A DNA stretch of 14,578 bases, taken from the NCBI GenBank assembly GCA_031286005.1, contig JAITVC010000128.1, forward strand, positions 1 to 14,578. The letters are read 5' to 3'. The notes under the pieces were generated by a model. That model had not been told where the DNA came from. It saw only the letters and a program-made list of their open reading frames with translations, and did not search any database. The position numbers and the translations under genes were made by a program. This document shows, piece after piece, positions 1-8,076 of this stretch. Source of the stretch: Bacteroidales bacterium. Its GTDB lineage: Bacteria > Bacteroidota > Bacteroidia > Bacteroidales > P3. Position 1 is the first letter of the stretch. Each line of letters opens with the position of its first letter.

Positions 1-82
1 TTCAATATGACTCTAAATTTAGCCTCTGAAATTTTAGCATTTTTTATATACTTGTTTTTCTTTTGTTCTCAATTAGATAATG

Positions 83-90
83 CAAAGATA
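83..90 (-). promoter_or_regulatory. Possible leftward Bacteroidetes promoter -7 element
   Basis: Read on the minus strand this is TATCTTTG, an exact match to the Bacteroidetes -7 consensus TAnnTTTG. It would drive transcription off the left edge, divergently from the peptidase gene. About 19 bases upstream there is only TTC instead of TTG, so the -33 element is weak. No convincing gene start lies between this site and the window edge. The remainder of bases 1-132 is AT-rich and shows no gene I can support. Confidence 0.35.
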
Positions 91-132
91 AGCATTCTAT
101 TCTAATCTTGAACCTAAAAAAATTACTCTTAA

Positions 133-164
133 TTTGTCATTTTAACAAAAAATTTGTACCTTTG
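133..164 (+). promoter_or_regulatory. Promoter of the M16 peptidase gene
   Basis: TTTG at 133-136 and TACCTTTG at 157-164 match the Bacteroidetes -33 and -7 elements, with 20 bases between them. Transcription should begin a few bases after 164. This gives an untranslated leader of roughly 40 bases, very AT-rich, before the ATG at 208. Confidence 0.75.
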
Positions 165-207
165 CGTGTCATTTATATAAAAAACTTAAATCAAAACCAT
201 AATTCAA

Positions 208-3021
208 ATGAAAAAAATTCTCCTTTCCCTGCTGGTGATTGTCTTAACCATCCCCGCAATGGCACAACAAATGCCGCCACTCCCCATTGATGCGAAAGTT
301 CGCAAAGGCACCTTGCCGAACGGCCTCACGTATTACATCCGTCAAAACGCCGAACCAAAAGGTCAGGCCGAGTTCTTCATCGCCCAAAAAGTTGGCTCCG
401 TTCAAGAAGAAGACAACCAACGCGGGTTGGCTCACTTCTTGGAACACATGGCTTTTAACGGAACCAAAAACTTTCCCGGAAAAGACCTGTTCAAATTCAC
501 CGAAAGCATCGGCGTAAAATTCGGTTACAACCTGAATGCCTACACCGCTTTCGACGAAACTGTTTACAACATTTCGTCCGTACCATTAACACGCACATCA
601 TTGATTGACTCTTGCCTCTTGGTACTTCACGATTGGTCAGCCGGGTTGACGTTAGCTGACAAAGATATTGACGAGGAACGCGGTGTTATTCGTGAAGAAA
701 TGCGCACCAGATCATCGGCCATGATGCGTATCCTCGAAGAAATGCTACCGGATATGTTCCCCGGAAACCGCTACGGACTTCGTATGCCAATTGGCACCGA
801 ACAAGTCATCAACGGTTTCAAATACGACGAATTGCGGGATTATTACAAAAAATGGTATCGCCCCGATCACCAAGCCATTATTGTTGTTGGCGATTTTGAC
901 CCCAATTACGTAGAAGAGAAAATCAAAACCATGTTTGCCGATATTCCCGCTCCTACAACACCATCCGAATTGGCTGCAGTGTCTATTGAGCCAAACGAAA
1001 AGCCGATTATCGTGTTGGGTACAGACCCCGAAATGACCGAAACCGGATTTTCTATCAACTATAAATACGATCCGCTTCCAAAAGAAGTAAAAGTTACAGC
1101 ACAAAGTTTAATTTTTAATTTCATGACCAATGTTGTAACGTCGATGTTGAATACCCGTTTTAGCGAAATCGCACAAAAAGCCAATGCACCGTTCCTCTAT
1201 GCAGGTGCTGGAACCGGTTCGTTTATCGTGGCTAAATCGATGGACGCTTTTGAAGTTTCCGCAGGAAGCAAAGAAGGCGCTATGACCACTGCATTTGAGG
1301 CCGTTGTGGCCGAAATCGCCCGTGTGAAACAACATGGTTTCACCTCAGGCGAGTACGAACGTTCTAAAGCCAATTATTTAAGTTCCATTGAAAAAGCCTA
1401 CAAAGAACGTGACAAACAAAAAAGTGGGTCTATCGCCCAAGAATGTGTTCGCAACTTTGAAGATGACGAACCTATGCCGGGCATCGAAAGCGAATATGCG
1501 CTCATGAACCAAGTGGCACCAATGTTGCCGTTGGAACAGATCAATATGCTGGCTCAGCAGTTTATTCATGATAATGACTTAGTGATTTACGGTTATGGTC
1601 CGAAAAAAGAAGGCGTAACTTATCCCACGAAAGAAGAACTAATGAGCATCTACGAAAAAACGATGGCAGCTCCGCAAGAAGCGTACAAAGACGAAGTTTC
1701 TAACGAGCCGTTGGTTGATGTAGCCCAACTCCAAGCCGGAAAAGTAACCAAAACTACGGACGTAAAATTGTTCGAAGCAAAAGAATTTACATTATCAAAC
1801 AATATCAAAGTTATCATCAAACCAACCGATTTTAAAGAAGATGAAATTCGCTTTGTTGCAACTTCTTTTGGAGGAAACTCGTTGATGAATGAAAAAGATG
1901 TTATGACCATCAAAATGTTGAATGAAATTGCAACGATTGGTGGTGTTGGTAATTTCAGCATTGTAAATTTGAATAAAGCCCTTTCGGGCAAACAAGTACG
2001 TGTAAATGCCAACATTGGTACGCCCACCGAACAACTTGTAGGAAACTGCTCTCCGAAAGATTTAGAAACTATGATGCAATTGGTGTATTTGTATACCACA
2101 GCGCCTCGCTTCGACCAAGAAGCCTTTGATTCGTGGATGGAACGCATGAAAGCTCAATTGGAAAACACAGCTGCAGATCCGATGTCCAGCCTCATGGATA
2201 CCTTAATGAACAAAATATATGGCAATCAACCGCGCACCAATCCGGTAAAAATGGACGATTTGAGCAAAATAGACTATAAATTAGCGATTGAATTGTACAA
2301 GGAGCGTTTCAAAGATATGAGCGATTTCACGTTCACATTCGTGGGAAATATCGACGAAGCCACTTTCATTCCGTTGATGGAACAATATATCGGAGCATTG
2401 CCCAACTTGAGCCGTAAAGAAACTTTCAAAGACATCAACCTAAATCCGCTTAAAGGCGAAAGCCAAACGCATTTCAACCGCGAAATGCTAACCGTAAAAG
2501 CAACCGTTGTTACGGTTTATACCGGAAAAATGGATTATACACCGGAAAACGTGATGAAGTATAGCATTTTCCAACAAATCCTCAACTTGGTTTATACCGA
2601 AGAGATTCGTGAAAAAGAAGGCGGCACGTATGGTGTAGCCGTTCAAGGTCAACTCCAACGTTATCCGGACGGAAACTACTCGATGTTGATTCTCTTTGAT
2701 ACCGATCCTAATTTGGCCGATAAACTTCTTTCAATCGTATATCGTGAAATGGAAAAAATCGCTAATGAGGGGCCACGTAGCGAAGATTTTGAAAAAACAA
2801 TCGCCTACATGAAAAAAGACTTTGAAGAAAAACGTCGTGATAATGGTACATGGATGAATGCCATCAACGAATATGCCATGTACAGCACGGATGGCTTCAC
2901 TAAACGCGAACAATTGCTTGAAACCATCAAACCGGCCGATATTCAAGCCATCGCCAAAACTTTGGTAAGTGCAAAAAATCGTGCCGAAGTGATCATGAAA
3001 GGTGTAGAAGTAGCAAAATAA
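208..3021 (+). CDS. Exported M16 family zinc metallopeptidase (two-half, PqqL-like)
   Basis: This predicted zinc peptidase of the pitrilysin/insulinase family (M16) is probably periplasmic or outer-membrane associated. A Sec signal peptide covers about residues 1-20, with cleavage after AMA. The inverted zinc motif HFLEH is at residues 76-80, and the ERGVIREE segment at about 157-164 is expected to supply the third zinc ligand. At 937 residues it holds two M16 halves. The second half (about 530-930) lacks HxxEH, as is usual when one half is catalytically inactive. An R/Y-type segment near the C-terminal end (REKEGGTYGV) matches the conserved substrate-clamping region of the second half. The ATG at 208 has an A-rich upstream region and is followed directly by the signal peptide. 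The gene has its own promoter and terminator, so it is probably monocistronic. The natural substrate is unknown. Confidence 0.93.
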   Translation: MKKILLSLLVIVLTIPAMAQQMPPLPIDAKVRKGTLPNGLTYYIRQNAEPKGQAEFFIAQKVGSVQEEDNQRGLAHFLEHMAFNGTKNFPGKDLFKFTESIGVKFGYNLNAYTAFDETVYNISSVPLTRTSLIDSCLLVLHDWSAGLTLADKDIDEERGVIREEMRTRSSAMMRILEEMLPDMFPGNRYGLRMPIGTEQVINGFKYDELRDYYKKWYRPDHQAIIVVGDFDPNYVEEKIKTMFADIPAPTTPSELAAVSIEPNEKPIIVLGTDPEMTETGFSINYKYDPLPKEVKVTAQSLIFNFMTNVVTSMLNTRFSEIAQKANAPFLYAGAGTGSFIVAKSMDAFEVSAGSKEGAMTTAFEAVVAEIARVKQHGFTSGEYERSKANYLSSIEKAYKERDKQKSGSIAQECVRNFEDDEPMPGIESEYALMNQVAPMLPLEQINMLAQQFIHDNDLVIYGYGPKKEGVTYPTKEELMSIYEKTMAAPQEAYKDEVSNEPLVDVAQLQAGKVTKTTDVKLFEAKEFTLSNNIKVIIKPTDFKEDEIRFVATSFGGNSLMNEKDVMTIKMLNEIATIGGVGNFSIVNLNKALSGKQVRVNANIGTPTEQLVGNCSPKDLETMMQLVYLYTTAPRFDQEAFDSWMERMKAQLENTAADPMSSLMDTLMNKIYGNQPRTNPVKMDDLSKIDYKLAIELYKERFKDMSDFTFTFVGNIDEATFIPLMEQYIGALPNLSRKETFKDINLNPLKGESQTHFNREMLTVKATVVTVYTGKMDYTPENVMKYSIFQQILNLVYTEEIREKEGGTYGVAVQGQLQRYPDGNYSMLILFDTDPNLADKLLSIVYREMEKIANEGPRSEDFEKTIAYMKKDFEEKRRDNGTWMNAINEYAMYSTDGFTKREQLLETIKPADIQAIAKTLVSAKNRAEVIMKGVEVAK

Positions 3022-3043
3022 GTTTTGTTTTTCACACACTAAT

Positions 3044-3078
3044 AAAAAAGGCATACTTTCGGGTATGCCTTTTTTTTG
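3044..3078 (+). terminator. Intrinsic terminator after the M16 peptidase gene
   Basis: GGCATAC (3050-3056) and GTATGCC (3063-3069) form a 7-bp stem with a 6-base loop. The stem is extended by A/T pairs, with a run of T from 3070. The A run on the left side means it could also work on the minus strand, but no minus-strand gene ends here. Confidence 0.92.
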
Positions 3079-3106
3079 TTAATTTTTAATTAACTTCGTT
3101 GAGGCC

Positions 3107-3137
3107 TTGCGGCGTTCTTAATTTTTTCGTATCTTTG
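3107..3137 (+). promoter_or_regulatory. Promoter of the corA leader and corA
   Basis: TTG at 3107-3109 and TATCTTTG at 3130-3137 match the Bacteroidetes -33 and -7 elements, with 20 bases between them. Transcription should begin around 3141. This leaves a leader of nearly 140 bases before the corA start, far longer than the other leaders in this window. Confidence 0.75.
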
Positions 3138-3166
3138 CACCCGTAAACTTAAAAATTATTAAAATC

Positions 3167-3223
3167 ATGGACGACGTACCGCTTTCTGCGCTTCAAACAA
3201 CGCTTCTTAACAGGCGGGATTAG
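3167..3223 (+). CDS. Putative 18-residue leader peptide upstream of corA
   Basis: The ORF runs from ATG 3167 to TAG 3221 and reads MDDVPLSALQTTLLNRRD. Its start has the A/T-rich upstream context typical of efficient Bacteroidetes initiation (ttattaaaatc), whereas the corA start 111 bases further on does not. The TAG lies inside the left arm of a hairpin at 3211-3249, so ribosomes finishing this ORF would open that hairpin. It contains a single proline and no obvious run of one regulatory amino acid. Known enterobacterial magnesium transporter genes (mgtA, corA) also carry short leader ORFs, but this peptide has no visible similarity to those. Being this short, the ORF could be coincidental. 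Codon conservation in related genomes would settle it. Confidence 0.45.
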   Translation: MDDVPLSALQTTLLNRRD

Positions 3224-3282
3224 TCTCTGATTTTGACAATCATCGCCTGCAGTATCAACCTTTTTAACTGTTTCACGATGAT
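3211..3282 (+). promoter_or_regulatory. corA leader: hairpin with a competing pairing over the corA start
   Basis: CAGGCG (3211-3216) pairs with CGCCTG (3244-3249), and GATT (3218-3221) pairs with AATC (3238-3241) beyond a small internal loop. The right arm also contains ATCATCG (3239-3245). That segment is perfectly complementary to CGATGAT (3276-3282), which includes the corA ATG at 3278-3280. The two pairings cannot coexist. Opening the first hairpin, for example by a ribosome at the leader stop codon, would free the segment that masks the corA start. The base pairing is seen directly. The switch is inferred. Confidence 0.4.
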
Positions 3283-4207
3283 CAAGTATTTAATTAGCAA
3301 AAATGGGTTTCAAGAAACCAAGGAATATTCCGACGATGTGTGGGTGAATGTGATTGCCCCTTCCCGTAAGGATTTAACGATTTTAGAAAACGAATTTGGC
3401 ATTCCGCAATCGTTTTTGAGCGATATTGAAGATCCCGAAGAGCGTCCACGTATCGAATATGAAGATGACTGGCGCATGATTATCATCCGTGTGCCTATCA
3501 AGCTCAAAGAAGAGGGCGATTTTTTCGGAACGGTGCCGCTGGGGATTCTCTCGTCGGGCGAAAAGTTCATTACCATCTGCCATCACAATGCGGAAATGAT
3601 TGACGACCTCATCTTTTTCTCACGCCGCAAATCGTTTTCATACAAAAATGCGAACGATTTGATTTTGCATCTTATGCTTTCGTCGTCGGTGTGGTATATG
3701 AAATACCTTAAACGTATTAATGCGGAGATGAAAGATGGGGAAAACAATCTGCAACAATCCATCCGCAACGAGGAACTGTTGGAAATGATGCGTATCGAGC
3801 GAACGTTAGTCCACTTTATTACGTCCTTGCGTAGCAATGAATTGTTGCTTCAAAAATTTAAAAGTATTTTGCCGAAAACCGGTAAACCGTTCGACGAGGA
3901 TTTGCTCGAAGACGTAGAGATTGAGGTGCAACAGGCCCGTATCACAGCCAATGTTTACAGCGATATTCTCACGGCCATGATGGATGCCTTTGCGTCTGTG
4001 ATTTCCAATAATGTGAACGTGGTGATGAAACGCCTCACGTCGTTTTCCATCGTATTGATGTTCCCAACGTTGATAGCAAGTTACTTCGGAATGAACTTGG
4101 AACGCTCGTCGCAGATTTGGTCGCCATCGTTTTATGTTGTAATTGCAGCATCCATTGCCTTGTCAGTGGTGGGGATTTGGTTTTTCCGCAAGAAAAATTG
4201 GTTATGA
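3278..4207 (+). CDS. corA: CorA family divalent-cation (Mg2+/Co2+) transporter
   Basis: This inner-membrane channel of the CorA family carries Mg2+ or related divalent cations. The protein has 309 residues. It comprises an acidic N-terminal cytoplasmic domain, a long helical region (about 140-250), and two C-terminal membrane segments at about 252-270 and 283-303. The signature GMN is at residues 271-273, just after the first membrane segment, and the end is basic (FRKKNWL), as expected for a cytoplasmic tail. I chose ATG 3278 (MIKYLISKNGF) over a TTG 45 bases upstream, because family proteins begin close to this point. The gene is preceded by a structured leader with a possible 18-residue ORF, suggesting post-initiation control. 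Its last 6 bases overlap the end of the convergent TPR gene. The exact ion preference cannot be read from the sequence. Confidence 0.9.
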   Translation: MIKYLISKNGFQETKEYSDDVWVNVIAPSRKDLTILENEFGIPQSFLSDIEDPEERPRIEYEDDWRMIIIRVPIKLKEEGDFFGTVPLGILSSGEKFITICHHNAEMIDDLIFFSRRKSFSYKNANDLILHLMLSSSVWYMKYLKRINAEMKDGENNLQQSIRNEELLEMMRIERTLVHFITSLRSNELLLQKFKSILPKTGKPFDEDLLEDVEIEVQQARITANVYSDILTAMMDAFASVISNNVNVVMKRLTSFSIVLMFPTLIASYFGMNLERSSQIWSPSFYVVIAASIALSVVGIWFFRKKNWL

Positions 4208-6004
4208 GCCCCGCAGCGTGCGAAACCGTTTCCGTGCATCCGGAATATACAAACTCGACGGATGTTCCAAGATTAACCGCTCGTAGAAATCCATCGCCTT
4301 AAACGGCTGTTTCAGCTGTTCTTCGCAAATCCGTGCTGCCAAATAGAGTGCATCATCGGCCAAAAGTTGGTCTGTGTAGTTGGTAAAAATATCTTCCAAA
4401 AACGGCACGGCTTCTTCCGGATTACCACGTTTCAAGGCAACCTCGGCACGCTTCATCTGAATATCATCGTGCAGAGAGTGCGAAAATTCCAGTTTGCGAA
4501 TGCTGTCGAACATCTGCAAAGCCTCATCGTATTTCCGTTGATAAATCAACAAATCCGCATGAGCGAACAACCGTAAGGTGGAATAACTACTGTCGTAATC
4601 GTTGTTTTCACGAATGAGCAAACTCAGTTCCATCGCATCGTTGGCAATAAGTTTGGATGTTGCCGCACGAAGCACATCCAATTGCGCCAGCGACCATTCA
4701 AATTCGCCGATATAATACGATAATCGGGCATTTCGGAGTTTGGCATCAAAGCCGATTTCATCATGTTTAAACTCTTTTTCCACTTGCGAATAGAGCAAGG
4801 TGGATTCCCAAACTTCATCCGTGAACAAATAAATATCGGCTAAATCCAATTTGACTTGTGCTGCTATATTTCGAGGAAGATTGGGCATGTTCAGCGCTGT
4901 ATTCAAGAGTGAGTCGGCCTTCTCGAAATCGTTTTGGTAAAATGCCGAAATATGTGCCCAATCTCGAATTAAGTCCACGGACTCTACCGATAACGGTCGC
5001 CTGCTCAATACGTCGGCGTATTCTTTTTCGAGGGCTAACAACGCTTTGGTGTCCACCACCACGGCTGTTATGATTTGCTGATAGTAGTAGGACAACAAAC
5101 CCATGCGTGCCACCGGATATAACGGAAAACGATCGCCTTTGGCAATCAAATACTGATAGGCTTGTTCAGCAATTTTGGAGTTGGAGTTTTGCGCAATTCG
5201 TGCGGTTTGCAAAACTAAGCTCGCATTGTTAAACCGTTTATCGTAAGCCTTCGCAAAGGTAAAAGCGGTATCAAAATCTTCCGTTGCCAAAAGCAAGCTA
5301 ATCCAAAATTCCTGTGCCGTCCGGTTTTCCGGATTCTTTTGGATATACGCCAAAATGGTTTTCCGAATTTCCGCAGTGGCTTGTTTTTCGGTATCATTGG
5401 CCAAAACAACTTGTATCCGCTGTTCCACATACGGAAGTATATCCGGATTATAATCAAGCATGACCAAATACTCATTCGTCATATCGGCTATGCGATTTGC
5501 ACGTTCGTAAAGTGCAGCCAAATCCAACGCAAAGGCTTGCGGGTCATTCAATATCTTCCGACCTTTCGCAAAAGCCTGTGTGGCAAATTCCATCTGATTG
5601 CGATTGAATAACGCAATGGCAATTTCAGTAATTTGATTTGCATTATTCGGTAATCTTTCGAGAATGTTAGTAAATTCTTTATCGGCTTTCGTCTTGTTGC
5701 CCGAAACTAAATACACATAGCCCAAATCTACGGCCGTTGTGCGGATATTGGGGAAATTCCGCAAATGTTTGCGCACTAATCGCTCCGCCTCTTTGGTATC
5801 TTTTTTTTGCAAAAGCGCCTCCAAATACAAATTGTAGAGATGCGGCGATGGCGCTTTGGAATAGGCCTCATCGAAGAGTTTTAAGGCTTTTTTCGTTTCA
5901 CCGTTGTTCAGAAATTCTATGGCCAACTGCTCCGTGCTGCCTTGCTGTGCAAAGGATACAGCACAGCACAACCATAATCCAACAATGAAAACGAAACGGT
6001 GCAT
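4202..6004 (-). CDS. Exported tetratricopeptide-repeat protein
   Basis: This 600-residue protein has an N-terminal signal sequence (hydrophobic core at about residues 4-18, probable cleavage after SFA). The rest is mostly helical repeats. TPR-like units are clear at about 25-150 and again near the C-terminus (about 530-595), where the pattern resembles BamD/CpoB-type outer-membrane assembly TPRs. No enzyme motif is visible. The role is unknown, and a periplasmic scaffold for protein or envelope assembly is the most reasonable guess. It is the last gene of a four-gene minus-strand unit and begins 1 base after the stop of the iron-sulfur flavoprotein gene, so the two are probably translationally coupled. 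Its stop codon lies inside the end of the convergent corA gene. No terminator is seen in the overlap. Confidence 0.85.
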   Translation of the reverse strand: MHRFVFIVGLWLCCAVSFAQQGSTEQLAIEFLNNGETKKALKLFDEAYSKAPSPHLYNLYLEALLQKKDTKEAERLVRKHLRNFPNIRTTAVDLGYVYLVSGNKTKADKEFTNILERLPNNANQITEIAIALFNRNQMEFATQAFAKGRKILNDPQAFALDLAALYERANRIADMTNEYLVMLDYNPDILPYVEQRIQVVLANDTEKQATAEIRKTILAYIQKNPENRTAQEFWISLLLATEDFDTAFTFAKAYDKRFNNASLVLQTARIAQNSNSKIAEQAYQYLIAKGDRFPLYPVARMGLLSYYYQQIITAVVVDTKALLALEKEYADVLSRRPLSVESVDLIRDWAHISAFYQNDFEKADSLLNTALNMPNLPRNIAAQVKLDLADIYLFTDEVWESTLLYSQVEKEFKHDEIGFDAKLRNARLSYYIGEFEWSLAQLDVLRAATSKLIANDAMELSLLIRENNDYDSSYSTLRLFAHADLLIYQRKYDEALQMFDSIRKLEFSHSLHDDIQMKRAEVALKRGNPEEAVPFLEDIFTNYTDQLLADDALYLAARICEEQLKQPFKAMDFYERLILEHPSSLYIPDARKRFRTLRGS

Positions 6005-6005
6005 A

Positions 6006-6779
6006 TTATCGAATAAAATTCGTACCCAATCTCTTTTCGTGTTGTGGAAGTTCTATACCGGCTGCTTTTCCGGCCTCAATGGTTTTCAGTAGCCATGCCA
6101 TATTTTTGCCCAAAGTGCGCATGATTTGCATGCCTTCGAGGTCTTGCTTGACTTCTTCGGGTGTATTTCCGAAAACCATATTCCAGTATTGCGACGAAAC
6201 TACGGGCATTTCGGAAATCGTGAAATATTTGTTCAAGCAATCCAAAGCTGCCGTTGTTCCTGCGCGACGAGCCGAAACCACCGCTGCACCGGGTTTATGT
6301 GCAAAGGTCTTACCGGCAGAATAGAACAATCGGTCTAAAAACGCCAGCATCGAGCCATTGGCAGAGGCATAATAAACCGGCGAGCCAAAAATTAAACCAT
6401 CGCACGTTTTGGCTTTCTCAGCCACAACATTGACCAAATCATCAAAAGCGCAACCTTCCGAGCGTTTACAAGCACCGCAGGCTGTGCAGCCTTGCATGGC
6501 TTTTTTCCCGATGTGAATAATCTCCGTTTCCACGCCTTCCGCATTCAAGGATGCTGCCACTTCGCTCAATGCGGTAAACGTGCAACCTTTCTCATTCGGA
6601 CTGCCGTTAATCAATAAAACTTTTAGTGCGCCTGTTTTTGGCGTATTTACAGGAGTTTCTTCTGAGGCCGAAGTGGTTTCTTTAGATTTGTCCGCCGAAC
6701 GTTTGATGAGTGAATAACCGCCAATCAATAGGATTGCTACAACAATTGCCGGAATTAAGATGCTTAATGTTTTTTTCAT
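6006..6779 (-). CDS. Membrane-anchored iron-sulfur flavoprotein (flavodoxin-like NAD(P)H/FMN reductase family)
   Basis: The flavodoxin-like FMN-binding fold begins at about residue 51 with VLLINGSPNEKG, a phosphate-binding loop. It continues to FGSPVYYASANG (131-142). Between them are cysteines C98, C101, C104 and C110 (CX2CX2CX5C). This is the compact [4Fe-4S] motif of the Isf family of iron-sulfur flavoproteins, best known from anaerobes. The N-terminus is unusual for the family: a hydrophobic segment (about 6-24), then a polar S/T/E/K-rich linker to residue 50. This makes it a membrane-anchored or exported form. Charges on both sides of the hydrophobic segment are positive, so topology is uncertain. 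The linker contains no methionine that would give a soluble start. The gene lies 12 bases after serS and 1 base before the TPR gene. The electron donor and acceptor are unknown. Confidence 0.85.
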   Translation of the reverse strand: MKKTLSILIPAIVVAILLIGGYSLIKRSADKSKETTSASEETPVNTPKTGALKVLLINGSPNEKGCTFTALSEVAASLNAEGVETEIIHIGKKAMQGCTACGACKRSEGCAFDDLVNVVAEKAKTCDGLIFGSPVYYASANGSMLAFLDRLFYSAGKTFAHKPGAAVVSARRAGTTAALDCLNKYFTISEMPVVSSQYWNMVFGNTPEEVKQDLEGMQIMRTLGKNMAWLLKTIEAGKAAGIELPQHEKRLGTNFIR

Positions 6780-6791
6780 GGTAAAGAATGA

Positions 6792-8066
6792 TTAATCTAT
6801 TTTATCAAATTTCGTATAAGGCTTCAAAACCTCAGGAATGATAATGCCTTCCGGGGTTTGATTGTTTTCGAGCAAGGCTGCAACGATGCGAGGCAGGGCC
6901 ATTGCTGAGCCATTCAAGGTGTGAACTAATTGCGTTTTGCCTTCCTCATTTTTGAAACGGCATTTCATCCGATTAGCTTGAAAACTCTCAAAGTTTGAAA
7001 CGGAACTCACTTCCAACCAGCGTTCTTGAGCGGCACTCCAAACTTCAAAATCATAAGTCAATGCAGATGTGAAACTCATGTCGCCGCCACACAATCGCAA
7101 TATACGGAAAGGCAAACCCAATGCACGAATCAATGTGGCCACGTAATCTTTCATTTCTTCCAAAATCTGATAGGATTTCTCAGGATGTGCGATATTCACA
7201 ATCTCGATTTTATCGAATTGATGCAAACGATTCAGCCCACGAACATCCTTGCCGTAAGAGCCCGCTTCCCTGCGAAAACACGATGAATAGGCCACATTTT
7301 TAATCGGCAAATCTTTTGCTTGCAAAATCACATTACGATAAATATTAGTAACCGGCACTTCGGCAGTCGGAATCATATACAAATCATCCAACGGCATGTA
7401 GTACATTTGACCGTCTTTGTCGGGCAATTGCCCGGTTCCGAAACCCGAATCGGCATTAATCATCAACGGCGGTTGAATTTCCGTATAGCCCGCCTCGATG
7501 CCTTTTTCCAAGAAGAAATTAATCAACGCCCGTTGCAATCTTGCACCTTTTCCTTTATACACAGGGAATCCGGCGCCCGTGATTTTGTTGCCCAATTCAA
7601 AATCAACAATGTCGTATTTGGCACACAAATCCCAATGCGGAACGGCATCTTTTCCCAACTTCGGCATCTCGCCTTCTTGATGAATATTTTCATTATCGTC
7701 TGCCCCAAAACCTTTTGGAACAGATGTGTGCGGAAGATTTGGCAGCAAAACTAACTTGGCTTCAAGCTGCTTTTCAAGGTCGGCTAATTTCTCCGAGAAT
7801 TGTTTGCTTTCCTGCTTCAATTCGACCGTTTTCGCTTTCACTTTTTCGGCTTCGTCTTTCAGGCCTTTGGCGATGAATGCGCCCACTTCTTTGGCAATTC
7901 GGTTGCCTTCTGCCAGCAATTCGTCGGCTTTTTGTTGTGTTTCGCGACGAAGTTTGTCTATATCTAAAATATCCTTAACGTGCTGTTCGGCATTCTTAAA
8001 GTTTTTATGACTCAAACGCTCGATCACATGCGCTGTTTGGTCTTTTAAGGTGTTTATTTGTAACAT
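6792..8066 (-). CDS. serS: Seryl-tRNA synthetase
   Basis: This cytoplasmic class II aminoacyl-tRNA synthetase charges tRNA-Ser, and also tRNA-Sec where present. The 424-residue length is typical. The N-terminal region (about 25-105) is the long antiparallel coiled coil that grips the tRNA. The serine-binding TAE is at 234-236, motif 2 (CFRREAGSYGKD) at 263-274, and motif 3 (LNGSAMALPR) at 384-393. It is complete and shows no unusual residues. Its place next to rplU-rpmA is common in Bacteroidetes. Here a flavin reductase-like gene sits between rpmA and serS, with gaps of 10 bases before and 12 bases after serS. It probably depends mainly on the promoter at 8719-8748. Confidence 0.97.
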   Translation of the reverse strand: MLQINTLKDQTAHVIERLSHKNFKNAEQHVKDILDIDKLRRETQQKADELLAEGNRIAKEVGAFIAKGLKDEAEKVKAKTVELKQESKQFSEKLADLEKQLEAKLVLLPNLPHTSVPKGFGADDNENIHQEGEMPKLGKDAVPHWDLCAKYDIVDFELGNKITGAGFPVYKGKGARLQRALINFFLEKGIEAGYTEIQPPLMINADSGFGTGQLPDKDGQMYYMPLDDLYMIPTAEVPVTNIYRNVILQAKDLPIKNVAYSSCFRREAGSYGKDVRGLNRLHQFDKIEIVNIAHPEKSYQILEEMKDYVATLIRALGLPFRILRLCGGDMSFTSALTYDFEVWSAAQERWLEVSSVSNFESFQANRMKCRFKNEEGKTQLVHTLNGSAMALPRIVAALLENNQTPEGIIIPEVLKPYTKFDKID

Positions 8067-8076
8067 AAAAAGTATA

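Noticed and set aside
2..40. 12-codon minus-strand ORF near the left edge with an A-rich start
   Set aside because: It is too short to separate from chance, its promoter has a weak -33, and there is no flanking context.
1650..2147. 165-codon open frame antisense to the M16 peptidase gene
   Set aside because: It lies wholly within a secure conserved gene, has no promoter or start context, and encodes nothing recognisable.
3233..4207. Longer corA starting from TTG at 3233
   Set aside because: It adds 15 residues outside the family's usual start, lies inside the leader hairpin, and uses a rare start codon. ATG 3278 fits the family better.
7320..7754. 144-codon open frame on the plus strand inside serS
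   Set aside because: It is an antisense shadow of a conserved, complete serS with no supporting signals.
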